Shown one piece after another: positions 34,431 through 42,107 of a stretch of DNA of 64,000 bases. Source of the DNA: Alphaproteobacteria bacterium. GTDB taxonomy: Bacteria; Pseudomonadota; Alphaproteobacteria; Rhodobacterales; Rhodobacteraceae. Location: NCBI GenBank assembly GCA_030425145.1, contig JAUHVK010000003.1:167433-231432 (forward strand), read 5' to 3'. Each line of letters opens with the position of its first letter. Position 1 is the stretch's first letter. Both the position numbers and the translations under genes were made by a program. The notes beneath the pieces were generated by a model. The model saw nothing but the letters and a program-made list of their open reading frames with translations, was not told the DNA's origin and did not search any database.

Positions 34431-35921
34431 TCACCGGATCCATGGCTTCATCCGAGCCATCAGGATCTCCGCCATATCCGACCTGATGAGCTTTCCCAGA
34501 TGGTTGCGCGGAACCTCTTCAACGACGAAGACGAATTTCGCCGATCTCGTGCCAAGGCGCTTCTGGCCATATTCCAGCAACTCCGCTTCGGTCGTCTGGT
34601 GACTTGGATGCAGCGTCACGGCGCAGACCGGCACGTCCTGATGGATCTCATGCTTGAAAGGCACCACGGCAGCGTCGGTGACAGATGGATGATCGGCCAT
34701 GACCCGCTCGATTTCCGCTGGATAGATATTGACCCCATTGAAGATCATCATGTGGTCGGAGCGGCCCAGCAGAATGAGATGCCCCTCCGCATTCAGTTTC
34801 CCGACATCGCCCGGATAAAACCAACCGCTCTGTAGCCGCCGCTGCGTCTCCTCTTGTTGACCAATATAGCCACTGAACATGCCCGGTGAACGCATGCGGA
34901 CATGCCCGGGCAGATTTGTTGGACAGGGTCGGTGTTGGTCATCCACCACCTCAACCGCGGCGTGCGCAATCGCGCGGCCTACGGAGCCTTTGGGGCGCAC
35001 ATCGGCACCCATGTGGATGCGGCATACTGGCCAACACTCGTTTGTATCGTATTCGATAGAGACTTCCGAAGTCACCGCCGCATTCAAACGGGACACAAGA
35101 CTTTCGGTTACCACGGAAGACGACAGGGACAAGTCCTTCATCTTCTCCAAACGCCGCCCGTGCTTTCGCGCCAGCCGATAAAGCTGTTCGGCATGCAAAA
35201 CGGTCGCATCCGTTGTCCGAACCTCAAAGCGTTCAAGAAAAAGAAACGGGTCTTCCACCGTTCGGTCATACAGAACCACAGTGGCACCAACATAGAACCG
35301 GATCAGACAGTAGGTTACAGGCCCTCCATACTGCAAATTAATCAGCGGCCCATACCTGTCATCAGACGTAACCTCTACGCTGTTTGTGAAGGTCTGAAGC
35401 ATTCGCATCAGCGCGCCGTATTCATAGGCAATCAGCTTTGGCTTCCCGGTTGACCCCGACCCCAAAAGTACGTGCTCGATCCGGTTCTGGGTGTTTGCAG
35501 TCAGGTCCAATGAGCCACCGAAAGAACGCATTGAAGGATCGAGGCGTGCGTCGACAACCTTAATTCCAGGCCAGACAAACCCACGATCCGACACAGCGAC
35601 TTTGATCGCGCACTCGGTGATCAAACTCTCGATGTCATGAACCGGTTGCCGAACGGGAATGCACACGACCCCGACCCGAAGGCGATTCAACGCAAGCCAA
35701 TGGATCAGCAGCGACAGTTGATCCTGAACCGCAAGCGCACAAATCGCGTGATCTGTGACGCCCTTCTCATGAAGATGAAGCGCGCAGCAATCAATCAAAT
35801 GCGCAAGTTGGGCATAGGTTAGAGACCGATGCAGCGTCTCAACCGCCACCTTGTCTGGCATGTCCCGCGCCTGATCGTAAATCACTCTCGACGCTTCTGT
35901 ACAATCATCCAAGGCAGACAT
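34431..35921 (-). CDS. Orphan adenylate-forming (AMP-dependent) acyl-CoA ligase-like protein
   Basis: A 496-aa member of the ANL superfamily. The P-loop LGSGSTGKPKLIAYE (A3), the A5-like YDTNECWP, the A7 hinge WFYPGDVGKL (A7), the GRSDHMMIFNGVNIYPAEIE hinge (A8) and the catalytic C-terminal Lys in NHLGKLIRSD (A10) are all present, so it should be active. The carboxylate is unknown. Codon use is clearly less GC-biased than flanking genes (AGA, CTA, many T-ending codons), suggesting horizontal gain. ATG 35921 has GGGAGG upstream. No carrier protein, thioesterase or PKS lies nearby. Confidence 0.8.
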   Translation of the reverse strand: MSALDDCTEASRVIYDQARDMPDKVAVETLHRSLTYAQLAHLIDCCALHLHEKGVTDHAICALAVQDQLSLLIHWLALNRLRVGVVCIPVRQPVHDIESLITECAIKVAVSDRGFVWPGIKVVDARLDPSMRSFGGSLDLTANTQNRIEHVLLGSGSTGKPKLIAYEYGALMRMLQTFTNSVEVTSDDRYGPLINLQYGGPVTYCLIRFYVGATVVLYDRTVEDPFLFLERFEVRTTDATVLHAEQLYRLARKHGRRLEKMKDLSLSSSVVTESLVSRLNAAVTSEVSIEYDTNECWPVCRIHMGADVRPKGSVGRAIAHAAVEVVDDQHRPCPTNLPGHVRMRSPGMFSGYIGQQEETQRRLQSGWFYPGDVGKLNAEGHLILLGRSDHMMIFNGVNIYPAEIERVMADHPSVTDAAVVPFKHEIHQDVPVCAVTLHPSHQTTEAELLEYGQKRLGTRSAKFVFVVEEVPRNHLGKLIRSDMAEILMARMKPWIR

Positions 35922-36054
35922 TGCACATACCCTCCCAACAGCGGCGATCAGACTAACGCCAATCGAAACCTCAACCGATCTTGCCACAAACTTTCGAGAC
36001 GGTATTCAACCAGCCATGCTGCTCCAAGGCATTTCCAACAAAGACGCCCCCGAT

Positions 36055-37023
36055 TTAGCCCTCCGCTGCCCAGATCATATCGATCAGGCGCTGCGTGCCT
36101 TGGCTGAACTCCAGCGGACAGGGATAGTCCGCCTCCCCCCGCACCGCCGCGCCAAAGGCATCGACCTGCCGCACATACTGGTTCACTCCCGGATACCGGC
36201 AAACCTCGACCGGCCCCGACTTGCGCATCAGCCGTACCTCGGCATCGCCATAGCCCAGCGGATTGAACGGCACCGGCACCTCGATCACCCCATCCGTCCC
36301 TTGGAACGTCACTGACTGGTAGCGCAGCATCCGCATCGAGGTGAGCGAGGTCAGCGTGAACCCGTCAAACTGCACCATCGCCTCGGCCCGCACTTCGACA
36401 CCGTTCTCGCGGCGAATGTCCGCGAACAGCACCTCTTCCGGCTCCTGCCCCGTCACGAACCGCGCACAGCCAAGCGTATAGACGCCAATATCCGGCAGAC
36501 TGCCCCCGCCGGTCGCCAGCGCATTGCGAATGTTTCCCGGATCGCCGGAATTGTCATAGGTGAACGTCGCATTGACCCGCCGTAGATCACCAATGGCCCC
36601 GGTCTGCACCCACTCGCGCACCTGATTCCATTGCGGGTGATGCACGATCATGTAGGCCTCGGCCGCCACCAAACCGGTCTGGTCCCGCAATGCGATCAAA
36701 CCGTCAATCTCATCGGCCTGCATGGCAATCGGCTTTTCGGTCAACACATGCTTGCCCGCCTCAAGCGCTTTGCGCGTCCATTCGACGTGCAAAGAATTGG
36801 GTAGAGGGACATAAACCGCATCCACATCGGGATCGGCCAAAACCGCGTCATAGCTGTCCACCACCCGCAAATCGCCGTCCATCGCCTGAAACGGCGCGGC
36901 CTTCGCCGGATCGGATGTGGCCAGCATCGCCAGCTTCGACCGGGTCGCGGCATGAATGGCCGGAGCCATCTGTTCGCGCGCGAATTTGGCCGCTCCAAGA
37001 ATACCCCATCGCAATTCTGACAT
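36055..37023 (-). CDS. Gfo/Idh/MocA-family NAD(P)-dependent oxidoreductase
   Basis: A 322-aa enzyme. The N-terminal Rossmann motif is RWGILGAAKFAREQ (residues 5-18) and the family EKPIA motif is in HVLTEKPIAMQ (near residue 95). The C-terminal beta-sheet domain contains the conserved DIGVYTLGCARFV. Substrates of this family are usually sugars, inositols or biliverdin-like compounds; none can be chosen here. AGGAGG precedes ATG 37023. It lies just downstream of the rpoH terminator, so it has its own or read-through expression. Confidence 0.87.
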   Translation of the reverse strand: MSELRWGILGAAKFAREQMAPAIHAATRSKLAMLATSDPAKAAPFQAMDGDLRVVDSYDAVLADPDVDAVYVPLPNSLHVEWTRKALEAGKHVLTEKPIAMQADEIDGLIALRDQTGLVAAEAYMIVHHPQWNQVREWVQTGAIGDLRRVNATFTYDNSGDPGNIRNALATGGGSLPDIGVYTLGCARFVTGQEPEEVLFADIRRENGVEVRAEAMVQFDGFTLTSLTSMRMLRYQSVTFQGTDGVIEVPVPFNPLGYGDAEVRLMRKSGPVEVCRYPGVNQYVRQVDAFGAAVRGEADYPCPLEFSQGTQRLIDMIWAAEG

Positions 37024-37059
37024 GCTGAACCTCCTGTGTCTTGCAGTTGGCCTAACACG

Positions 37060-37087
37060 AAAAAACGCCGGGCACAGGCCCGGCGTT
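37060..37087 (-). terminator. Rho-independent terminator of rpoH
   Basis: Minus-strand stem AACGCCGGGC / GCCCGGCGTT with 4-base loop CTGT (37064-37087), then six T residues (plus A run 37060-37065), 26 bases past the rpoH stop. Confidence 0.9.
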
Positions 37088-37112
37088 CGTAAAGGTCAAA
37101 TTCCTGAACTCG

Positions 37113-38009
37113 TCAGTTCGCGGTCAACAAACCCTGATCGCGGGCCAGTTCACGCATCCGCTTCTGCAACTTCTCGAACGCCCTAACCTCGATCTGCCGG
37201 ATCCGCTCACGGCTGACATCATACTGGCCCGACAGTTCTTCCAGCGTCACCGCTTTCTCGGCCAGTCGCCGTTGGGTGAGGATGTCCTTCTCACGATCGT
37301 TCAGCACGTCCATCGCCTGCATCAGCATCGCCCGACGCGTCTCAAGCTCGTCACGTTCTTCGTAGTCACCAGCCTGATCCGCGCTTTCGTCCTCAAGCCA
37401 GTCCTGCCACTGCATGGAGCCTTCGCCCTCGGACCCGACGGTCGCGTTCAGCGACGCATCCCCGCCCGACAGACGCCGGTTCATCGAGATCACCTCGTCC
37501 TCGGTCACGCCCAGATCAGTTGCGATCTTCTCGACATGCTCGGGCCGCAGATCACCGTCCTCCAGCGCGCCAATACGCGACTTTGCCTTGCGCAGATTGA
37601 AGAACAACTTTTTCTGTGCCGAGGTCGTGCCAAGCTTCACCAGCGACCAGGACCGCAGGATGTATTCCTGGATCGAGGCCCGAATCCACCACATCGCATA
37701 GGTCGCCAGACGGAAACCCTTTTCCGGGTCGAAGCGCTTGACCGCCTGCATGAGACCCACATTCGCTTCCGAAATCACTTCGGCCTGCGGCAGGCCATAT
37801 CCGCGATAGCCCATGGCGATCTTCGCCGCGAGGCGCAGGTGGCTTGTAACCATCTTGTGCGCAGCTTCAGTGTCTTCCTGCTCAACCCAGCGCTTGGCGA
37901 GCATGTACTCTTCTTCTGGTTCCAGAAGCGGAAACTTCCGGATTTCCTGAAGATAGCGACTCAGTCCAGCTTCCGGTGATGGGGCCGGGAGATTCGCATA
38001 ATTGGCCAT
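37113..38009 (-). CDS. rpoH: RNA polymerase heat-shock sigma factor RpoH
   Basis: A 298-aa alternative sigma factor. Region 1.2-2 has LSRYLQEIRKFPLL and WWIRASIQEYILRSWSLVK. The RpoH box QKKLFFNLR, which separates RpoH from other sigma-70 members, follows. Region 4.2 has the helix-turn-helix DVSRERIRQIEVRAFEKL. ATG 38009 has GGAGGG upstream. The 5' region has a sigma-32-like promoter and a CtrA-type palindrome, and the gene ends at its own terminator. Many alphaproteobacteria carry more than one rpoH, so paralogues may exist outside the window. Confidence 0.95.
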   Translation of the reverse strand: MANYANLPAPSPEAGLSRYLQEIRKFPLLEPEEEYMLAKRWVEQEDTEAAHKMVTSHLRLAAKIAMGYRGYGLPQAEVISEANVGLMQAVKRFDPEKGFRLATYAMWWIRASIQEYILRSWSLVKLGTTSAQKKLFFNLRKAKSRIGALEDGDLRPEHVEKIATDLGVTEDEVISMNRRLSGGDASLNATVGSEGEGSMQWQDWLEDESADQAGDYEERDELETRRAMLMQAMDVLNDREKDILTQRRLAEKAVTLEELSGQYDVSRERIRQIEVRAFEKLQKRMRELARDQGLLTAN

Positions 38010-38044
38010 ACCCTTGTCCCTCCAATGTTTACGGGCTTAACATC

Positions 38045-38074
38045 CAATTTGGGAACCAGCCCGCGAATTTCAAG
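38045..38074 (-). promoter_or_regulatory. Sigma-32-type promoter of rpoH
   Basis: Minus strand CTTGAAA (38074-38068), 14-base spacer, CCCAAATTG (38053-38045). It resembles the CTTGAA / CCCCAT heat-shock consensus and sits about 35 bases before the rpoH start. Confidence 0.6.
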
Positions 38075-38085
38075 TATCTGCGTTT

Positions 38086-38104
38086 CGTTAAATGCAATTT
38101 AACG
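38086..38104. promoter_or_regulatory. CtrA-type box TTAA-N7-TTAA
   Basis: CGTTAAAT-GCA-ATTTAACG, a perfect 8-bp palindrome containing TTAA (38088-38091), 7 bases and TTAA (38099-38102). It lies 11 bases upstream of the rpoH sigma-32-type -35. No T-run, so not a terminator for rluD. Confidence 0.6.
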
Positions 38105-38162
38105 CACACCAACGCAGTTGTAAGCGCCATGTCAGTGCACTCACGCACATGGGACGATTGTT

Positions 38163-39188
38163 TCAGCCACGCAAACTTGTGATCAGTTCATCCATGTCTT
38201 GGGGTAACGCGGCCTCAAACCGGATGGTTTCGCCGGTCACGGGATGGTCAAACCCCAACACCGCCGCATGAAGCGCCTGGCGATCGAACGCAGCCAACTG
38301 CGCCATGGCCGCATCGGGCAGCGCGCCCTTCGCGACCTTCCGCCGCCCGCCATAAACCGGATCACCGATCAACCCATGCCCGGCATGCGCCATATGTACC
38401 CGGATCTGATGTGTGCGCCCGGTCTCCAGACGGCACTCCACCAAAGACACCTGCGGCGGCGTGCCAAACACCTCCAGCACCCGCGCCCGTGTGATTGCGT
38501 GTTTGCCATGCCCAAAGAACACCGCTTGTTTCTGCCGGTCGGTTTTGTGCCGCGCGAGGTCACTTGTTACCTTGATCACAGCCCCCGGTTCGATCGATAC
38601 GCCCCGCACCCCACGCAGCCGCGGATCGGCCGGATCGGGATGCCCATGCACCAGCGCCAGATAAAGCCGCTCAACGCTGTGCGCGGCAAACTGCTCCGCC
38701 AGCCCATGATGAGCCCGGTCGGACTTTGCAATCACCAAGAGCCCGCTGGTGTCCTTGTCGATCCGGTGCACGATGCCCGGACGCCCGACGCCACCGACAC
38801 CCGACAGCTTGCCACCGAAATGATGCAAGAGCGCATTCACCAGCGTGCCGGACGGCGTACCCGGTGCGGGATGCACCACCATACCGGCAGGCTTCATCAC
38901 CACGATCAGGTCATCATCCTCATACCGCACATCAAGCGGCAACCGCTCCGCCTCGATATGGGTCTCGGCCACTTCAGGCACCGAAATCTCGATCACGTCC
39001 CCTTCAGCGACATTGCCTTTGGGATTGGTCAACACCTCCCCTGCGCGGCAGACTGCTCCTTCCTCGATCAACTTGGCCAACCGAGTCCGCGACAGTGCCG
39101 CATCCTCTGGCACGTCCCGCGCCAAGGCTTTATCTAGGCGGGACGGCGGTTCGGCCCCGATGGTCACGCGCAAAATGGAGTCAGACAT
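38163..39188 (-). CDS. rluD: RluA/RluD-family 23S rRNA pseudouridine synthase
   Basis: A 341-aa enzyme isomerising uridines in 23S rRNA. The N-terminal S4-like RNA-binding domain is at residues 18-70 (SRLDKALARDVPEDAALSR), and the catalytic Asp is D144 in HRIDKDTSGLLVIAKS. RluD-specificity (1911/1915/1917) is presumed from closeness to RluD but RluC/RluA cannot be excluded. ATG 39188 overlaps the ATG of the divergent DUF6476 gene (39187), so each gene's ribosome-binding site lies inside the other's coding sequence. Confidence 0.88.
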   Translation of the reverse strand: MSDSILRVTIGAEPPSRLDKALARDVPEDAALSRTRLAKLIEEGAVCRAGEVLTNPKGNVAEGDVIEISVPEVAETHIEAERLPLDVRYEDDDLIVVMKPAGMVVHPAPGTPSGTLVNALLHHFGGKLSGVGGVGRPGIVHRIDKDTSGLLVIAKSDRAHHGLAEQFAAHSVERLYLALVHGHPDPADPRLRGVRGVSIEPGAVIKVTSDLARHKTDRQKQAVFFGHGKHAITRARVLEVFGTPPQVSLVECRLETGRTHQIRVHMAHAGHGLIGDPVYGGRRKVAKGALPDAAMAQLAAFDRQALHAAVLGFDHPVTGETIRFEAALPQDMDELITSLRG

Positions 39189-39492
39189 GGACACAGCCCC
39201 CGAGCATCAGGCCCCGGAACCAGCCAACCTGCGATTCCTGCGGCGACTGGTGACGGTCCTGACCGTTTCAATGATCGCGGGGGTCATACTCATCACAGCG
39301 CTGATTGTCATCCGCTACAATCAAACGGCCACCCCCCTGCCCGATGTCATCACCCTGCCCGACGGCACCACTGCCACCGCCTTCACCCAGGCGCGCAACT
39401 GGTACGCCGTCGTGACCGAGGACGATCAAATCCTCATCTTCGCCCGCGACAGCGGACGGCTGCTGCAGACAATTGAGATCGACGCCGACTGA
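39187..39492 (+). CDS. DUF6476 family membrane protein
   Basis: A 101-aa protein with one transmembrane helix (residues ~23-43, LTVSMIAGVILITALIVI) and a periplasmic C-terminal domain (LPDVITLPDGTTATAFTQ...WYAVVTEDDQILIFARDSG). It matches a small Rhodobacterales family next to rluD that I recall as DUF6476; no function is known. TGGAG upstream of ATG 39187 lies within rluD coding sequence. Confidence 0.78.
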   Translation: MDTAPEHQAPEPANLRFLRRLVTVLTVSMIAGVILITALIVIRYNQTATPLPDVITLPDGTTATAFTQARNWYAVVTEDDQILIFARDSGRLLQTIEIDAD

Positions 39493-39602
39493 GTCAGCCA
39501 GATCGGCGAGCAAAGCTGCGTCCGAATCAAAATTGTTGATCGGACACCGATCATCGGCGCAGACTGGCACATGGGCGTATATCGCCATGTGGGGATTCAG
39601 AT

Positions 39603-40508
39603 ATGGCCAAAAAGGAAGGCGCGACACGACTCGCGGACACGCTCGCGTTCATGAAAGAGAACGGTGCGAAACGCCTGGCAACGAAAATCGACACGGCACT
39701 GAACACGGACCAGCGCAAAACCGATGCCGGTGACGCGATCAAGATGGATTACTGGATCAAGACCGACAGCGACCGCGCGCGTCAGGCGATCATGCTCTGT
39801 CGCTATGTCTTTGTCGAAAAAAAGTTCCTCGGCGAGATCACGCAATGGGGCCAGGCTGCGATGGACAGTAAGCAGGCCATGCAAACCCATTGGCGCCATA
39901 AGAGCAAAACCAACATCATGGAAGGCGTACAAGCTTACGATCAGCTCAATCACCCAACATGTATGGCTGCCGCACTTGAAAGCTTGGGCAGAAACCCGTC
40001 GCAAACCGATTTCCAGTATTACAAACTGGTGCGCCGACAGAGCAGCATCGGCACCAAAGCCGCGATTTGTTACCAGACCGTCACGCTGGCAATGTTCATG
40101 GCCGGGCATGTCTCGGTCCCGTGGCTCGCGTCGTGGTACTCTGCATCCAACGCGGCGAACTGCTTTGATCTGATGGGCAATGGCACGGAAGTGGCCAACA
40201 TAGACGCGGTCAAGAACCTGCGCGGCACCATCATCAGCTTCCGCAACAGAACCAAGATGGGCGCTCAATACGTCAATCATTGGGCTGTCATCATCGGCAA
40301 TGGCCGCGCGATCGGCAGCAACACCGATGGGTTCGACCCGGCAGGATCCACAACGGCCGACACCCGCAAATTCATATGGGGTGACCGGAATTTTCAGGAA
40401 TTTGATCTGGCCGAGTGCTACGCGGCTTGCTCCGAGAACACCAAATACCGTGACGCCGGTGGCGTCCGCATCGCGACTCACGATCCCGCGGCCATGACTC
40501 TCTGGTAA
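39603..40508 (+). CDS. Unassigned protein; C-terminal half resembles an NlpC/P60-type cysteine peptidase
   Basis: A 301-aa protein with no signal peptide. Residues 1-110 are charged and helical. From 150 the order of motifs fits an NlpC/P60 papain-like fold: Cys156 in TKAAICYQTVTLAMFMAG (helix bearing the nucleophile), then LRGTIISFRN (207-216, the equivalent of the RPGDLVFF strand), then His226 in VNHWAVIIGNGRAIGSN (strand with catalytic His). Similarity is by eye and weak. GGGGA precedes ATG 39603. It is followed by tRNA-His on the other strand; a location near a tRNA 3' end is a common insertion site. A peptidoglycan amidase or an effector is possible. Confidence 0.55.
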   Translation: MAKKEGATRLADTLAFMKENGAKRLATKIDTALNTDQRKTDAGDAIKMDYWIKTDSDRARQAIMLCRYVFVEKKFLGEITQWGQAAMDSKQAMQTHWRHKSKTNIMEGVQAYDQLNHPTCMAAALESLGRNPSQTDFQYYKLVRRQSSIGTKAAICYQTVTLAMFMAGHVSVPWLASWYSASNAANCFDLMGNGTEVANIDAVKNLRGTIISFRNRTKMGAQYVNHWAVIIGNGRAIGSNTDGFDPAGSTTADTRKFIWGDRNFQEFDLAECYAACSENTKYRDAGGVRIATHDPAAMTLW

Positions 40509-40544
40509 TGCCTTGGCCCTTTTGGGCTGTTTCTAAATGAAGGA

Positions 40545-40621
40545 TGGTACCGACACCCCGGCTCGAACGGGGGACCTCTTGATCCACAATCAAGCGCTCT
40601 AACCTACTGAGCTATGTCGGC
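40545..40621 (-). tRNA. tRNA-His (GTG)
   Basis: A 77-base cloverleaf with encoded CCA. Acceptor GCCGACA pairs with TGTCGGT (position 1:72 is a G-U wobble), discriminator A73, anticodon loop TTGTGGA with anticodon GTG, T-arm CCCCG-TTCGAGC-CGGGG. The base before position 1 is T, so there is no encoded G-1. Lack of G-1 with A73 is a reported feature of a subset of alphaproteobacterial tRNA-His, read by a divergent HisRS. Confidence 0.97.
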
Positions 40622-40631
40622 ACTGAGGGGC

Positions 40632-40660
40632 GAAATAACGGTCCGGTCCGGCCTTTGCAA
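40632..40660 (-). promoter_or_regulatory. Candidate promoter of tRNA-His
   Basis: Minus strand TTGCAA (40660-40655), 17-base spacer, TATTTC (40637-40632), placing the start a few bases before the tRNA 5' end. Confidence 0.5.
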
Positions 40661-40673
40661 GACCCATCTGGCG

Positions 40674-41174
40674 TCAAAAGTCTACTTCCCAGGATTGCTC
40701 GACCAGATCGACGCCAAAGCTGTGCACAGGCTTGGATCGCACACAGGTCCACCCCGCCGCGGCATAGAGCGCACAGGCGGCGCGGTGGCTTTCATGCGTC
40801 CAAAGCTGCATCCGTTTGTAACCCGCGTCGCGGGCGAATCCCATGCAGGTCTCAAGAAGCCGCCTGCCCAGCCCGGCGCCCCGCGCATCGGCTGACAGGA
40901 TAAAAAGGCGCAGTTTGGCCGTTTGGTCGTCCACCCTGACGCAAAAAATGCTGCCCAGCCGCGCGCCATTCCGCTCCGCGACCCAACCCATTTCGCAGGC
41001 GGGGTCATGATCCGCTTCGAAGTCGCGAAGAATGGTGGCGACAAGCGGCGCAAAGCTGTCGTCGAACCCCTCGGCCTCCGCATAGTGGCGCCCATGCAGA
41101 TCGACCAACCAATCGAAATCGCCGGGTTCGTAGGCACGCAGGATCACATCATCAGACATGCCCGCACTCTGCAT
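40674..41174 (-). CDS. GNAT-family N-acetyltransferase
   Basis: A 166-aa acetyltransferase. Motif A, the acetyl-CoA pyrophosphate loop, is RGAGLGRRLLETCMGFA (near residue 102), preceded by the beta-strand AKLRLFILSADA; motif B is ESHRAACALYAAAGW. Substrate unknown. Start 41174 (MQSAGMSDDV) has AAGGTGG upstream; ATG 41159 (MSDDVILRAY) is a close alternative. It is transcribed toward tRNA-His. Confidence 0.82.
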   Translation of the reverse strand: MQSAGMSDDVILRAYEPGDFDWLVDLHGRHYAEAEGFDDSFAPLVATILRDFEADHDPACEMGWVAERNGARLGSIFCVRVDDQTAKLRLFILSADARGAGLGRRLLETCMGFARDAGYKRMQLWTHESHRAACALYAAAGWTCVRSKPVHSFGVDLVEQSWEVDF

Positions 41175-41248
41175 CGGCACCACCTTGCAAAACAAGCCCC
41201 TCAGCGCTATGGCGACGCACCTGACCTGCAACCCGCCGGAGACCTGTC

Positions 41249-41449
41249 ATGGGTATCAACACCGAACGCGATATCGAAGCCAACCTCCAGATCGGTCCGA
41301 CCGACGTTGGGATGGTGCGCCTGTTCGTTTTGGCCGACGGGATCGAGATCCCGATGGATTTTTCGCCCGAAGAGGCCGAGGAAATCGCCGAGGAAATCCG
41401 CCTCGCCGCCACCGCCGCCCGCAAGGTCAAACCCAAGTCCAAGCGCTAA
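41249..41449 (+). CDS. DUF6324 family small protein
   Basis: A 66-aa protein: MGINTERDIEANLQIGP, then GMVRLFVLADGIEIPMDFSPEEAEEIAEEIR and a Lys-rich tail. It matches a short alphaproteobacterial family I recall as DUF6324, of unknown function. CGGAGA precedes ATG 41249. Confidence 0.8.
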   Translation: MGINTERDIEANLQIGPTDVGMVRLFVLADGIEIPMDFSPEEAEEIAEEIRLAATAARKVKPKSKR

Positions 41450-41540
41450 TAACCGCTCCGTCCCTGCTCACATCCCGGCCAGTTTAGACCCCGGCGCAGC
41501 CGCAACTGGCTGAACCGCACTTATCTTCACGCCCCGCGAC

Positions 41541-42020
41541 TCACGCCCAGGCGCTCAACACCGCTTCCGGGTCGCGCAGCGCGTGCAGACGGCGGGCCGC
41601 ATGGATGGCGAATTTGCGGATCAGCGTGTTGCGCCGCGCGCCCGCCAGTTTGTCCTCCGGTGCCATCCGCACGATCTCAGCATCATAGCCATCGGCGATG
41701 ATGACCCCGGTTTCCACCGGCAGCAGTTCTGACGGGAACTCCAGATCGACCGCCCAGAAATAGCGGTCACACCAATCAAGATACCCTTCCCATTTGTGAT
41801 CCGACTGATAATCCGCGCGCGAGGATTTGCATTCGACGATCCAGATCTCACCTTTCGGCCCCAACGCCATCACATCGACCCTGAGGCCGCGATCCGGCAT
41901 GAATTCCTCGATCACGGAAAACCCGTGGCTGGCTAGGTGACGGCACACCCCCCGCGCCAGGATTTGTCCGGGCTGCAAATCGGCCGCAATGCCGAGACGT
42001 TGATCAGGTAAGACGGTCAT
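41541..42020 (-). CDS. mmcB: MmcB-family DNA repair protein (PD-(D/E)XK type)
   Basis: A 159-aa protein of the MmcB family, first known from mitomycin C sensitivity in Caulobacter. The PD-(D/E)XK nuclease core is D49 in GLRVDVMALG and E63-C-K65 in IWIVECKSSRADY. It is therefore likely a nuclease or nuclease-fold DNA repair factor. ATG 42020 is chosen over a TTG at 42050 because a perfect LexA box (42034-42048) lies between them. The box supports SOS induction. Confidence 0.87.
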   Translation of the reverse strand: MTVLPDQRLGIAADLQPGQILARGVCRHLASHGFSVIEEFMPDRGLRVDVMALGPKGEIWIVECKSSRADYQSDHKWEGYLDWCDRYFWAVDLEFPSELLPVETGVIIADGYDAEIVRMAPEDKLAGARRNTLIRKFAIHAARRLHALRDPEAVLSAWA

Positions 42021-42033
42021 ACCCAACACACAT

Positions 42034-42048
42034 GAACAAAGTGTGAAC
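42034..42048. promoter_or_regulatory. LexA (SOS) box of mmcB
   Basis: On the mmcB strand GTTC-ACACTTT-GTTC, a perfect alphaproteobacterial GTTC-N7-GTTC direct repeat, ending 13 bases upstream of the mmcB ATG. An upstream TTGATT could serve as -35, putting the box in the spacer. Confidence 0.85.
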
Positions 42049-42107
42049 AAAAATCAAGTGAGCTGCGCGATTGACTCTAAATACCCTCTTGTCAGCACCC
42101 CGCTTCG

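Noticed and set aside
38086..38104. Terminator of rluD
   Set aside because: Stem is AT-rich with a 3-base centre and no T-run; TTAA-N7-TTAA fits a protein-binding site better.
39603..40621. Genomic island integrated at tRNA-His
   Set aside because: No integrase, no repeated tRNA end and normal codon use in most flanking genes.
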